From Phlebotomus papatasi (Eukaryota > Arthropoda > Insecta > Diptera > Psychodidae), in contig NC_077224.1 of the NCBI RefSeq assembly GCF_024763615.1, positions 72,178,712-72,242,711 of the forward strand: a stretch of DNA of 64,000 nucleotides. The letters run 5' to 3'. The notes beneath the pieces were generated by a model. That model worked only from the letters and a program-made list of their open reading frames with translations. It ran no database searches and had not been told where the DNA came from. This document shows, in pieces, positions 1 to 12,215 of the stretch. The stretch's first letter is position 1. Every line of letters begins with the position of its first letter. Made by a program: the position numbers and the translations under genes.

Positions 1-439
1 AGGAATATTTAATTACTGTTAATTTAATATGCTTGCACTGCACATATACAAATTTAGGTATTAAAGCTTAGAAGCTTACGGGTATTGAGAAAGACAAGGA
101 GAAAAATTATTAAAATTCTATTATAATTTCTTATATCTTTCTTTTTTTAACAACTTTAAAAGACAAATTGTTATTTCTAAAAGATTTTTCCTTTAGAAAC
201 TTTTCAATTTGAAAGCAATATTAAGGCTTAATATAGTTATTTATGCATTCTTTTTATAGCTTTTACTAAAACCATATTATTGGGATTAAAAAACTCTCAA
301 GTTAGAAATAATTTTTCTAATTTCATTTGTATTATTTATCGGAAAATCACAATTTTCAATTAATTGCAAATTTGAGTATTAGTGATTGAATTTTATCTAT
401 ACTTTATTTATAAATTATATTTGCATGAGAAAATTAATA
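1..439. other. AT-rich non-coding stretch
   Basis: Very AT-rich DNA with frequent stops in all frames. No exon, RNA gene or clear repeat structure was seen. Confidence 0.5.
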
Positions 440-521
440 CTCCCTCTGTCCCAAAAATGTCGTACATTCTTTCATATAAAATGTATTAGCAAAAGTATGA
501 GTTTTTTCGGGACGGAGGGAG
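440..521. mobile_element. Stowaway-like MITE, 82 bp
   Basis: The left end reads CTCCCTCTGTCCC and the right end GGGACGGAGGGAG. They are inverted copies matching at 12 of 13 positions, and each is flanked by TA (438-439 and 522-523). TA target sites with CTCCCTCYGTCCC termini are the hallmark of Stowaway MITEs, which are mobilised by plant mariner-like transposases. The internal 56 bases have no coding capacity. The resemblance is seen directly; the family assignment is by recognition of the termini. Such termini are unexpected in an insect. Confidence 0.75.
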
Positions 522-2010
522 TATTAAAATTAGGCATCGTTCATAAGAAAAGCTTTGTTTTGGTAAATACTCTATCATTATTTATTGTTTAATATAATGC
601 TTCTGAAAGACAACAAGAATATTGTTATAATATTCTAAAAAGAGATATTAAAGAGTTCTACTAATTTTTGTGTTAAGAATGTAAGAGGACTTCAGACAAA
701 ATGTACGTAGCTTGCAGAATTTTTAAGTCTTTTTTTAACAAAACTTGTGGATTAAAAACTATTTCTTTATATTTATACATCTTTATAATTCATTATTTTC
801 ACTAATTATCTTGATTAGTGAACACGAGACCTCAAGTCTTTAAATGTTTATATCTTCTAAAGAGGAAAATGAACAAGTTAATACATCAAAATATTATTTT
901 ATATCTCTTTTTTTTAATTTAATTTAATCTTCTCTTTCAAAGAAATGAGAATGTTCTTGCTTCCTCTTTGAATTCGAGCAATAAAATTTAAGGGTGGCAC
1001 ATTTTTAAATAGGCAACCATACATCCATAAAAAAATTAACCTTAGAAAAGAAATTTTAAATTCAAATAACAGCGATTCTAAGCTTTCAAACGTTAGATGC
1101 AAAGAAATATTCTAATTTTGAGTGGACTTTTGCATACAAAAAATGCAATTTTAAATATGTGGAATTTGTGCATACATTTCATATAACTTTAATTATTTAG
1201 CATTTTTTACATTTACTGAATGTCTTCAACTATATTAAAGACATTTTTGGTCAATTTCAGAGAAATTTTTGCCATCTAGGCATGTCCAAGAGGTGCCTAG
1301 ATAGTTTTTGGCTATGTAGTCTCCTATCTAGTCAGGGGTTGTCGCGTTTTCAATTCGTTAACCAACTTAATGAATCCCAGAGACTAGATAGGGATACGGC
1401 AAGACTGAAAAATGTGTCTCGACTACACTCACACACATTCACCAGCAGTGTACATGTACAGCTATGTAGTCAGACTACATATATGTAGTCTGACTAGATA
1501 CGGTCAGAATTGGCCCCCTGGTTTAAAAAAAAACTTTCAAAATTTTCTATTTAGAATTTTTGAAAAGAAAGTGGCTAATAAAGTAATCTAATATACAAGA
1601 CAGTAAATTTAAATATTGAATTTTGAGTGTCCATTTATTAATAAAAGCACAAACCATTTGCCCAAGGAACGTGTTTTGGAATAAAGAAACTTTCCAAGAA
1701 ACGTGGAAATATTTCTGTGAAAACAGACAATTAACTTAATGTCTTCAATTTCCAATATTTCTATCTTTCTTATTAAGTTACCAGAAATATTTATATTCGG
1801 TTTTTATTATTCTCTTTGCACTTAAAGACAATGATTTTGTGTAAAATTTAAAATAAAAGTTTAATGATTAAGGGGAATTAAGTCAAATTTTGGACTGTTT
1901 ACAATATCGGACACTTCTTTTCTTTCTCAAAATTCCATGAATTTTAATTTTTTCTATGTTTTAACTTCTAAAGCTCGTAAGTAGAGAAAATATTTCATAA
2001 GATTGTTTGT
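522..2010. other. Non-coding stretch with a short palindrome
   Basis: AT-rich DNA without supported genes. The segment at about 1262-1500 is somewhat richer in GC and holds related pieces (ATGTAGTCTC, CTATCTAGTC, AGACTAGATAGG) in both orientations, perhaps a decayed inverted-repeat element. Confidence 0.4.
1467..1496. repeat. Perfect 30-bp palindrome
   Basis: Two 15-base halves are exact reverse complements around the centre ACATATATGT. It is likely a secondary-structure-prone remnant of a repeat; no binding-site function is claimed. Confidence 0.7.
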
Positions 2011-2342
2011 AAATATTTGTGAATTCCCAGTGAGGACTTACGAAATGCTCGCAAATTGAATAACCCAGAAAAAGTTCGTAAAAGTTTGTACTTCTTTCAC
2101 AAATATTCTATGTAACTTGATCACTTGGCCATAATTTTTTGTTCTTTCACAAATATTTGTTCGTAAATGTTCGTAAACATAGAGAAATATTCGTAAAATT
2201 TTGTCAAATGTTTCTAAAGTTTTCTTAGATAAGCAAAAAAAGAAATGTTTGTAAAATAATGTACAAACTTTTACGAACTTTTTCGTGAGTTATAGGTTTT
2301 ATGTTCTTTTCGTAAGTCTCCAGTGGAGATTCATAAACATTT
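2011..2342. mobile_element. Foldback MITE, about 330 bp
   Basis: Left end AAATATTTGTGAATTCCCAG and right end CTCCAGTGGAGATTCATAAA are imperfect inverted copies. Further in, the arms again pair (AAGTTCGTAAAAGTTTGTAC against GTACAAACTTTTACGAACTT). It is non-coding. A partial second copy lies at about 6060-6136. Confidence 0.6.
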
Positions 2343-3988
2343 ATTCAAAATATTGTTTTCTGTGCACAATTTCAAGGATACAAACAGTCTCGCTTCTTTA
2401 GAAAAACTCTTGGAAAACTTCCAAAAGGCAAGAGAATTTGATAAACTTGATGTCCGACTTTGCATGCAAAATTATACTTTAATTAATTTCAATTTTGATT
2501 ATTTTTAAAATAATTTTAAGGATAACATGGGAAACCTTTTTCTAAAGTTCCAGGAAATAATCTTGAAAATAAATAAAGTGGAAATTCAGTTAAGATTTCG
2601 AAGCTTTTATGCAACATGTCCGAAATTTGGAGCATTTTTTTTTACCAATTATGGTAAACTAAAATCTCACACATCGTAAAATGAATGACGAGCGATTAGG
2701 AATTTTGGAACTTAAGAAAATTACAAGAACATTTGGAACCCGATGGAAAGCTTTTGAGATACCTACCTTTCAAATCAATTCGAGTACATTTGAAAACATA
2801 ATGGAGAGAAATAAATAAATATGTACAATACGAAATTGTCAAATGGTATCTACACATTATTGTGAGAAATTTTTATCGAAAAACAGTACTTTGATGGATT
2901 TTCATTAAAAATTCTTCTAGAGACCACAAGATTGTCACCAATGCTCTAATAAGAATTCATATTTCAAATATCCTCTCAAAGGATTCATAAATTTCTGGAC
3001 GAACCTGAAAATTGTGCAAGGTGTTTGAAATGTTGTAAAACACGCGCATAGGGAATATATGATGAATTGGTGTAACAATCACTGAGAATAATGAAGAAAA
3101 TCGAACATGAATTGCTAATTACGTTATCTCTCACTTTCTCCCATTTCACTATGAAACGCCACAAGAGGCGGAAAAGGCTTCTCGGAATTTTGGGCTACAG
3201 CTTGCAGCATTTCCTCTGCAGCAATCATTGCTATGACTGAATTTCTGAACAACCATCAAGTGATTGGGAACAATTCATGCTGCTGTCTGATGAAATTTAA
3301 TCGGCATCAAAAGAGAGAGCTTTAAAATTGTCCTGGATTAATTTCGGCATGTTGAGTGCTAATGAGGTCAATTGAGTGCATAGGATACTGCAAATTACAG
3401 CCAAAAATCAATTATACCTCTCTCTTTTTTTTAATTGCCAGTCAGAAATTTAATTTTACAAATCTCTTTGATGAATTTATGACCTTACAAGGAAAAAAAA
3501 ATGAATTAAAAAGGAATTAGCAAAAGCAATTAATGCAGAAAGAGTTGCAGACTCAATCACAAGGATTCAATCGGCACGGGTGTTTCTTATCGTGCTGGTG
3601 AAAAGCCACAATTTTCCCTCTTCATTCGCTTCTGCAAAGCTCTCGCACCCAATTTCCACTTTGCCGCCTCGAGTGGAATTGCGCCGTTGTTGTCTGTCTG
3701 CCCCGAGTGAGTCGCACTTTGGTTGTCAGACAACCGCCAATCTTCACCCAACCACCCACTTTGGAAGGGGGTTGGGAGCAGGTAGAGACAATGAGTCACT
3801 CTATGTTACTTTGGCAAGGCGGATTGGGTGGTTAAAGTGCCCGGAGAGCTCACTTGAGCAGGATTTGCAACACTTTTCGGTTGTCAAATTGATCATTTTG
3901 AGAGCTTTTCATCAGGCGCCTCCACTGCAGATAAACTTTTTTTTTGCTATCTTAAAAGAATTTTGTGCAACAAACAAAATATATGTGT
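2343..3988. other. Non-coding stretch with a GC-richer block
   Basis: No exon could be supported. The block at about 3570-3930 is clearly richer in GC than its surroundings and single-copy in appearance. It contains a 142-codon open frame with no recognisable protein signature, so it is more likely regulatory or unconstrained spacer. Confidence 0.4.
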
Positions 3989-4223
3989 ATAAGGTAAGGT
4001 GCCCTTAAGTCGAACGGTTCCTCAGTTCGACCGGTAGAGTTATTTATTCAATTTATTTATATTTGCACTAATACTTGGCGTATGAGCTAACATTGATAGG
4101 TCAATTATTCCATAAACAAATACGAATCAGTGACAATTTTATAGAAATTCACCATCAAACATTCAAATATTGACCACCGGTCGGAGTCGAGGAACTGGTC
4201 GACTCGAGGGCACTTTACCTTAT
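3989..4223. mobile_element. MITE with about 50-bp inverted ends
   Basis: Left end ATAAGGTAAGGTGCCCTTAA and right end GGGCACTTTACCTTAT are inverted copies, and the similarity continues for about 50 bases (CCTCAGTTCGACCGGT against ACCGGTCGGAGTCGAGG). It is non-coding, about 235 bp, and probably of the Tc1/mariner type by its TA-rich ends. Confidence 0.65.
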
Positions 4224-4263
4224 GTGCTCAATAAAACGTAATTGAATGTAATTTGAAAAGAGA

Positions 4264-4902
4264 CATTATCACATCGAACAGACTGGGCTTTTTTACATGG
4301 TCATTGCTTTTTTACTCCTTCATTATTTTTTTACACGTGGAAAAAATATTGAAAAAATTGCGGCATCAAACCAATTTTTGCATCAATTTGATCTTTTTCC
4401 GTTCTCTGAGACAATATTCTTTAAAAAGAAAATGATGTATTAGTAAAATTAGCCAAATTTAAATACCTTGAACAAAAAGCAAAAAGCAATTGCCCGGTCA
4501 ATTGCTCTTTTCTTGACTGTAGTCCGTTAACATTCTCTATTTGAATTCATTGTTCGAAATTTCATCGACCACCATCGAAATCAGCTGATGCCAGGAAAAA
4601 TCAAAACAAAGGATATTTTACTCATAAAACTCTTGTGAAAACTTTTGAAATACATTTAAAATGAGTCTGTCTAGGCTTAGTAAAATTAAAGTTCAGTATA
4701 AAATACATGTGAATAATGTGAACTGCATTGTTTTGAACAACTGAAAATATTTCCCGCCTTGGACATTTTACTTACACTGGATGGCGCTGTTCTCAGTGAG
4801 TTATCTCATCGAAAACAATGAAGGTGTCATATTCACTTCTCCATTACTTCTTTGAAAATCGATTAAAAGAGCAATGGCACAGTCTGTTCGATGCTTATAA
4901 TG
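4264..4902. repeat. Probable DNA-transposon relic, about 640 bp
   Basis: CATTATCACATCGAACAGAC at the left is repeated in inverse as GTCTGTTCGATGCTTATAAT at the right, and a second matched pair (TCATTGCTTTTTTAC, AAAAGAGCAATGG) lies just inside. The interior is non-coding. Exact ends and target duplication were not resolved. Confidence 0.45.
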
Positions 4903-5140
4903 AACTACCTCATTGTAATGAAGAGGCAAAAATTATATAAAGACGGTTTATTAAACTGATTTATATGACCTTCAAATGACATTGGATAACATTTTTTTCT
5001 TCCTTTATATCAAAAGAACAAAATGAATTTTAATAAATTGTAGAATAATCCAAATTTAGAATTGTTCATCAGTTAACTTCAGGCTGTAATCGGCGCTTAG
5101 AAAGAAAATGTACGAAAAATAAATTAAAAATCTATTAATA

Positions 5141-5864
5141 TTAGATGAGCACATATATTCTGTCAGTAGAAGAGGTCGAAAGTTTGGAGTGCTGTATTTC
5201 AGCTCCTGATGAACATAATTGAATGGGTGAACTATTGTTGGAAACCTTGGCTCATTAGCTTTCAGAATCTGATATATGTAATATGCTATGGGCAAACCAT
5301 GGTCATCCAGAACCATTTATGTCCAAGAAGACACTTTATGCAACGTAATTTTTGGCCATCCACTACTGGGACCAGGAATGACCCACGATTCTCGCACATG
5401 GATTGTTTGTTAGTGAAACTCAAAGGGTATAATTTGTGGAAGAAACTTTTTTTTGAACATCTTACTTTTTTTTATTCATCGACTTTTGCAAAAATTTTAA
5501 AATGTTACACGAACAGAAAAAATGACAATTTTCTGGACAAATTGTAGAAGATATAAACTTGGAATGTTCTGAGTACCCCCCCATAAGTTTATCGAAGGAA
5601 TCCAAATGTCACTTTAATTTCATCCCAACGTCTATCCTTCCCTTCCAGAAATCACTCTTTTAGGAATATCTCAAGAACCAGACCATCGATGCATTTCATT
5701 TTTGGATATGTTTTAGAGAGTGTTCTAGCGGACCAGATTCTGAAAGCTAATGAGCCAAGCTTTCCAACAATAGTTCACCCATTCAATTATGTCCATTAGG
5801 AGCTGAGATATAGCACTCCAAACTTTCGACCTCTTCTACTGGCAGAATATATGTGCTCATCTAA
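5141..5864. mobile_element. Foldback element with about 135-bp arms
   Basis: The arms 5141-5275 and 5727-5864 are long inverted copies (TTAGATGAGCACATATATTC at the left end; GAATATATGTGCTCATCTAA at the right end). The loop of about 450 bp has no gene. Open frames here run across the arms and are by-products of the repeat. A dispersed repeat segment with a run of C (5545-5592) lies inside the loop. Confidence 0.7.
5545..5592 (+). repeat. Dispersed poly-C repeat, copy 1
   Basis: Short segment containing AGATATAAACTT, then GAGTA, seven Cs and CATAAG. Similar segments occur at 35631-35690, 37966-38037 (inverse), 41795-41870 and 56245-56312 (inverse). Confidence 0.4.
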
Positions 5865-6136
5865 TAAATTACTTTTAATACAAAACGCTTATATTATTAA
5901 TAAATTAATATATCTTATTTTATCAATATTTTGGCACTTTTCTATTGCAAAATTAAAATATTTTATTAATCTTTTATATGAACGCCTAAGGATCTTTGGG
6001 AATTAGGTGAGATTCTTAACATTCTCATTTACTTATAAAAATTGTGAAAAAAAGTATAAACTTTTACGAACTATACATAAGGGGTAAGAGGCTTCACAAA
6101 TATTTTGTAAGTCACCAGTGGAAATTTACAAATATT

Positions 6137-6356
6137 TAGAGGGAGGTGGGGTTACTTTGAGCTGTGGGGCTACATTGTTATACGATTTTTCGCATATTTT
6201 TAGTGGATACTGGGTTTTAGCATGATGTAATTTGGATAGACAAAATAATTGTGCATCTAAATAAAATAATTGTAAGGACCAGTTTTATTTAGAAATATGC
6301 GAAAAAGTCGTATAACAATATAGCCCCACAGCTCAATGTAGCCCCACCTCCCCCTA
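6137..6356. mobile_element. MITE, 220 bp, TAGGGGGAGGTGGGG ends
   Basis: The left end (TAGAGGGAGGTGGGG) and right end (CCCCACCTCCCCCTA) are inverted copies for about 60 bases, including the pair GTTATACGATTTTTCGCATA and TATGCGAAAAAGTCGTATAA. It is non-coding. A lone similar end lies at about 56130-56152. Confidence 0.75.
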
Positions 6357-6480
6357 CAGGCAATTTTATTAAATTTTTTTTCTGAGTAGAGACTAATTTA
6401 AAGTTTTAAATTACACTCTTCATGGCTTTAAATTAATATTTAATAAAATAATTTTATTATGAAAGTTATATAAAGGCGTC

Positions 6481-7127
6481 TAGGGCAAAATTTGTCAAAA
6501 CGAAAATTTCAATATTTACTATTTTTTAAAATAAAAGAGACTGATGCTTGAAATTTTTATTATATATAGCCTTCATGAACCTTCTTAAACCTCTAAATTT
6601 TCAAGTGATTCGAGGAAGAATTATGTAAAATAAAAACTAATGAAATTTTGAGCTCTATTTTTGGAATATTTGGCTTACAGAAAATATCAATACTGATTAG
6701 CTCAATTTGAGCACATTTCTCGTTAAGATAGAGAAAAAATATCTTTGACAAAGTTGTAGAGGAGTAAATTTCCTATAAAAATATGTCTATTTGATATTTT
6801 TAACGTTTGCGAGGAGGGGGGGTGACATTAGCTCTGAAAAATGCGACCGGTTTTGGTGTAATTTTTTCCCTGTTTTCGTACACATTTCACGAGATATCTC
6901 CAAAACTACGTAGGTTGCCAATTTGGGGTTTTTGGTTGCCTATTCTATATTAAATTGGCTTTTATTTTGTATTTGTATTATTTGATGATTCATTCTACAA
7001 TGACAGAAAACAGCTAATAAACTCAAAAGTTTTTTCGGCTCGCTATGGGAAACATAGGAAATGTCATGCCCCTGTTTGCGAGAATAAAACGTCACAAATT
7101 ATCCGAAGTTTGACAAAATTTGCCCCA
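6481..7127. repeat. Possible decayed transposon related to its right neighbour
   Basis: TAGGGCAAAATTTGTCAAAA at the left is mirrored by TTGACAAAATTTGCCCCA at the right. The phrase about a CTCTACAAC-type site with TAAATTTCCTATA inside recurs in the 7248-8132 element, so the two may be diverged relatives. Ends are uncertain. Confidence 0.4.
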
Positions 7128-7247
7128 GCAATTTTGAGAATCTCCACAAAATCGACTTTTAGAAAATGATTCCAAAATCACATTTCTTTCGAGATAGAGG
7201 AAAATAGTCTTCTGCATTGTTGTAGAGCAGTAAATTTCCTATAAGAA

Positions 7248-8132
7248 TAGGGGAGACTGGGGCAAAAAGTCACAAAACGAATATTTTATTTTTTTACAAG
7301 CTACCCGAGCACCTCCAAAATTTCGAATTTGCACAGTTTTATAGGAAATTTACCGCTCTACAACTCTGTGAAAGTCATTTTCTTCTATTTTGTAAGGAAA
7401 TATATATATCGAGCCGTTTTTTAAAAGGTAATTTTGTGATCATTCTCAAAAAATGCTGGGGCAAATAGTATCAGGCATAAGATACTATCACATTTTGATT
7501 CGTTTTATTACAGGATTCCGTAAATTTAATACCTATAGGAAATTTATTCTTCTACACCTTTGTAAAATACCGTTTTCTCAATCTGAGCGAAAAAGCGCAT
7601 TTTAAGCTATTTTACAAAAAAAACACACAAAAGACTGCAAATCGTTTGACCAATGCAAACAACAAGCGGCGACACATGGCATTGACGTTTCTTTTCAACG
7701 TGGGACATCAGAAATTGTTTCGGTTTTTGTTACTTTTTGCTCCATAGCTTTTGTTACTTTTTACCCCAAGAGGTCGTTTTTAATAAAAGGACTGCTGGAG
7801 AAAAGAATCTTTGTAAAATTCTAAAATAGAAAGCGGATTCGCATTCAAAGAATATCCGGATAATTTGGTAAATATTCACCAGTGCAGCAAATTTAATACA
7901 AGTAGCTAATAAATGATATCTTCTGCACGGAAAATATTTAAAAAATAGGGCTAAAACTTTCGATTTTTTTTATTTCCTGACTTACTTGTTCAAATTCTAA
8001 CAAACTTACGACATTGAAGAAGACCTATGGAGGCTATCTATGGAAAAAATTTTAAGTCGCTATCTTATTTATCTTCGAAGATATTGAATTTTAAAATTTT
8101 CGAATTGTGACTTTTTGGCCCAGTCTCCCCTA
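7248..8132. mobile_element. Non-autonomous TA-flanked DNA transposon, about 885 bp
   Basis: The ends read TAGGGGAGACTGGGGCAAAA and, inverted at the right, TTTTTGGCCCAGTCTCCCCTA; the terminal match runs about 28 bases. TA sits outside each end, as for Tc1/mariner/pogo elements. No transposase frame is left inside. Confidence 0.7.
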
Positions 8133-8268
8133 ATGATTGTATGACATTCCTATCAATTTTTCGCAGAACCGTCATCGGCCTAAGCCGTAAGCGCATAAGG
8201 CTTTGGGTTTTATATGCAACATATCCGAAATATGGCAGAGTTCTCCTACAATGCCTTAGAATTAATCG

Positions 8269-9587
8269 TAGGGTAGAGTCAGCCCTTTTAGCTATGTAAG
8301 CACTTTTGGACACCTAAAGTAAAATCACATTGTAAGGCAATTATGAGTTTATTTAGAACAGGAAAATTATTTACTGACCTCTAATCTAACGAGTCAGAAA
8401 ACCATATTTAATTTTGTATCGACTTGATTAATTCTAAGTCATTGAAAGAAATTTTCGACAAGGTAAACAATCACTAGAAAAAACTTGGTATTCTTACGGC
8501 GTTATCACACTTGCACATTAAAATTTTAATGTTATTCACATTAATTGTCGCTTGTGAGCGTCCAGATATGTTATTTGTGTCTTTGAGTCACTCAATATTT
8601 GGGGTTTTTCTATTTATTGATAAAGAAGTGGACTTGGCCCGCAAAAATAAGTTTAAATTTACCTAAAGCATAAATATTTTTCATATTATAAAATTAAAGA
8701 GAAAAACGCATTAATTTTTCGCATTAATGCTATAAATCAATTTATATCAAATTTTGCGGGCTAAATCTACCTTTTTATCAAAAAATAGGTCACATTTTGA
8801 ATACAAAATGATTCAAACACACAAATTACACATTTGGACTCTCACCAGCGACAACTAATGTGAATCATATTAAAATTTTAATGTGCAAGTGTGATAACAC
8901 AGTTAAGAAACTTGTTAATGACAAATTGTTTTGCATTATTTCATATTTTTGATGAAAATATTTGATGCTATTCAATGAAAGTCCATTTCTTAAGTAACTA
9001 AATTTTATTGTGATATCATTCTTAATAAGATTTTCAAACAAATTAAATGAAAATCGGATGTGGCTAAAAGAGCTTACTTTTTTCGGCTGTGTAAGTACTT
9101 TTGGACATTCATTTTCCCATGCATTTTACACGTGGCGCAGCTCACGGATTTCAGTAAAACCAATCGTGACTATTGACTGATTTTTACATCAAATATAAAA
9201 TGTGCAAAAAGTCGTTTTAAATACTCTAATAATCACATAAAATTGGTGTTATATAAGAATAGGACTTGTGCTGTGTATTTGTGAAAGTTTTCGAGAGCTA
9301 TTTATTCTGTTATTTTATTAAAATTCTATTAGAAACAAGTGGCCAAAATTGCTTACACACAATGGCTAAAAGTGGTTATAAAGTGGCCAAAAGTCCTGAA
9401 ACATGGATAGTTGCATAAAATAATTTCTTCACTAGAATATCCAAAAAAATTGGGAATTTTCCTGGGTTATTAGGAAGAAACGGCTTTAAAGTATCTTTGT
9501 ACAAAATTTTATTTTATTTAAATAAAGATTACAAAAATTACAAGCACATGAAACCTTAAAGTGGCCAAAAGTACTTACTCCACCCTA
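8269..9587. mobile_element. TA-flanked DNA transposon with a nested MITE
   Basis: Left TAGGGTAGAGTCAGC and right CTTACTCCACCCTA are inverted ends. The subterminal phrase AGTACTTTTGG occurs at both ends and again near 9092, a sign of internal rearrangement. It is non-coding throughout. The 8500-8900 MITE lies inside and so inserted later. Confidence 0.55.
8500..8900. mobile_element. MITE nested in the 8269-9587 element
   Basis: CGTTATCACACTTGCACATT at the left pairs with AATGTGCAAGTGTGATAACA at the right, and the arms continue with TTCACATTAATTGTCGCT against AGCGACAACTAATGTGAA. A one-ended copy lies at about 19490-19550. Confidence 0.75.
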
Positions 9588-11615
9588 TCGTATGTTACAA
9601 TTCATCATGTTGTCATATATCCCGTGTTGGAAAAATCTACTGATAGTAGATCGCCCAGAATTATTAGGTGAAATTCTTAATAATCTCACCTACTATTTCA
9701 ACTACTCTCATTTGTGAAATCATTCAGATTATTGTTTGAAAGAATTCCGGCTATCAGTAACTCCTATCTTATTTTATGAATAATTTCTTAGTTTTATTTA
9801 GCAATTAATCCTGAACTTTTGAGACCCTTCTGGTCACTCCCTGAGTTTCCCTACACACGGAACAGCGCATCCCGGGCATGAAAGCTTCACATAAGAAACT
9901 CCATCGACCCCCAAAACTTTTCCCTCTCAAAAGCAAAACTGTGCAAAACATTTAAGGTCTGTTCATTGCAGCATACACACTGTCTGAGAAAGTGTCGACA
10001 TTTGGCTTTATAGCATTTTGCATACATTTCAACCCCAATTCAGGTGGTCGTTGGGGTTTGGGGCTCATCGTCAGTGTGAGCCCTCAATGAATACAATGCC
10101 TTGGCAGGGGGGATGGGTGGGGTGCGCGGTTGGAGAAAAAGACACGACACCGGGTGGCAATACATGAATTTTAATCAAGATTTTAACTGTAGGCTTTTCT
10201 CTCAAATTATTTACTCACTCTCGTGCTCGAACAACAAGTCTATTGCTCCTGGAGAAAAACAAGGTGCCAAGGCTTGGAGCTTTTCTTGGGAAAAAGTTTA
10301 TTGGACTGAATTAATACAAGTCACTCTGGCTGAATATTTTTTTCCCATGGAAATTTCATGAGGTTCCTCCACCGTAGAACTTGGGTGCTTCTCGCAATGT
10401 TTTTCCTTTGGACTTTTCCGGAACGATGGGCGGGAAAAACAACCACGTCAACAGACAGTGGAAAATTGTAAAGTTGAAATGAAGGTGACAACATCCCCCT
10501 GAGAGTGATAATGATGGTGGGGCAGAATGTGGTGAAACTTTTATCCATTTAAATGTAACAAGAAGCTTTTTCGAGGTGGGAGGAAAGAAAACTTGATAAG
10601 TGGCTCCAGCTAGAAAATGTCACGCTGAGGTTTTTCCTTCTGTGGGGGCAGTTTTTCAGTATTTTGAATGGGTGGGTAGGTGATATCGCTTAAGAGACAC
10701 AATAATGAATTTTTAATTAATTTTACCTCAACTGTCTCAGTCTCCTTAAGGTATTTCGCCACATATTATAACACTGAACACTGACTATTTCCTGAGGCAT
10801 TATCTTTTGAGGCATTTCCTCTTGCATATTGTTATATATAGTGGAAAGTTTTGCAAACTTTGAGGCATCTTTTAATTATGGCACAACAAATTTTCAACTT
10901 CTGTTTACGGATGGGAAGTTGATTTGACATTATTATGAAATTTACTCAGTGAAAACTTTTATTAGTTCCGCCTCTTACATATTTTCTTGATTTGTGTTTG
11001 GGAAGACGTATGACCTCTCAACAACTCAATTCTACTTATTTTGTTGAGATAATTAAAACTCTAACTTGAGCTAGGAAAATAATTAAAATGCTTTGATCAT
11101 TCATAAAAGAGACTTGTTGAATTAAATAAACAGACTAGATTAAATGTTTTGTCGTTTGCATTAAAATTGCATTAAAATCAGACGAAAACTTTATGTTGTA
11201 TTGAAAGAATTTTTTCAGAGATTTATTCTGGAGGCTGGTTGACAAGAATAAGACAGCGGTGGACGGAATAATAAATTTGACAAATACTGTAGAGATATGA
11301 TTGAGAGTAATTTTTATTAGAACACATCGTTTAGTTAAAAAAAAATCATACCCCATTTAAGAAAACTTTATAAACTATTATACACAGAAATACTTAATTT
11401 TAATGTTTATAAATTGATATTGATATTGTTTTAATTATTATTTTAAATTATTTATTAATCTTTTTGGATCTGATTATAAGCTTGAGGAAGGGTCAAGTAT
11501 TTCGTCGCCGAAAGCTTCATTTAACCGGTTTATTTTTTATTAATTCATTGCCATTATTTTTCGTTTATACTCTGAATTAATGCGATATTAAATTGTTGGT
11601 TGCAATATGCAGATA
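9588..11615. other. Non-coding spacer with a GC-richer block
   Basis: No gene was supported. About 9840-10680 is GC-richer, appears single-copy and is free of inverted repeats, unlike its flanks; it could be unique intergenic or regulatory DNA. The small open frames in it show no domain. Confidence 0.4.
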
Positions 11616-11937
11616 CAGTGCTGTCTCTGTATATGCACACTCTCTATATGCACAGCTTTTGTGTCGGTTGCATTCAAAATCAATTTGTTTACATTTTGAC
11701 AAAGTTAATAAAGAAAATTATTTTCTTGTTAACTAATTTTTCTTGTTTTTAATTTTCTTAATTTTATTTTTTCTGTCTCATATTATATTTAAAATAACAC
11801 GGGAAATTCTAGAACAATAAAAAATGATAATTTATTAAAACAAAGAAAAAACCGTTGGGAATTTCAAAAAAATTGTGCATATTCAGAGAGAGAACTGTCA
11901 AAAATAGTACCCAAACTGTGCAAGAGAGACAGCACTG
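11616..11937. mobile_element. Pogo/Tigger-type MITE, 322 bp
   Basis: The termini CAGTGCTGTCTCT and AGAGACAGCACTG are inverted repeats, flanked by TA at 11614-11615 and 11938-11939. TA target sites and CAG-type termini fit the pogo branch of Tc1/mariner. A matched inner pair is GTATATGCAC and GTGCAAGAG. There is no transposase. Confidence 0.75.
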
Positions 11938-12210
11938 TATAACGATTGATATAACTGTCGAATTCATAAGTTTTTCAATATCAAATGTTCAAAGGGCTCT
12001 AGAGAGTTTATTTCTAATACGAATTTGGAAAGCTTGGATTCATTGGAAAGGTCTTGGAATATCAGACGAGTACCGTAGATGAATGACTTCGACGTTCGTG
12101 AGTTATTTGCTTTTCTAATCGTCCGTAAGCTTTTTTTTAATTCTATCATTTAAGAATAGGTTTCATCGATCCGACATGGTAGATCGGATAGACGAAGACC
12201 CTCCTTAAGT

Positions 12211-12215
12211 GCTAG
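12211..12215. repeat. Target-site duplication, left copy (GCTAG)
   Basis: GCTAG precedes the 5' LTR and is repeated at 19021-19025 directly after the 3' LTR. Five bases is the usual duplication length for LTR elements of this kind. Confidence 0.9.

Noticed and set aside
3580..4008. 142-codon plus-strand frame
   Set aside because: No domain, no splice context, and its end runs into a MITE at 3989.
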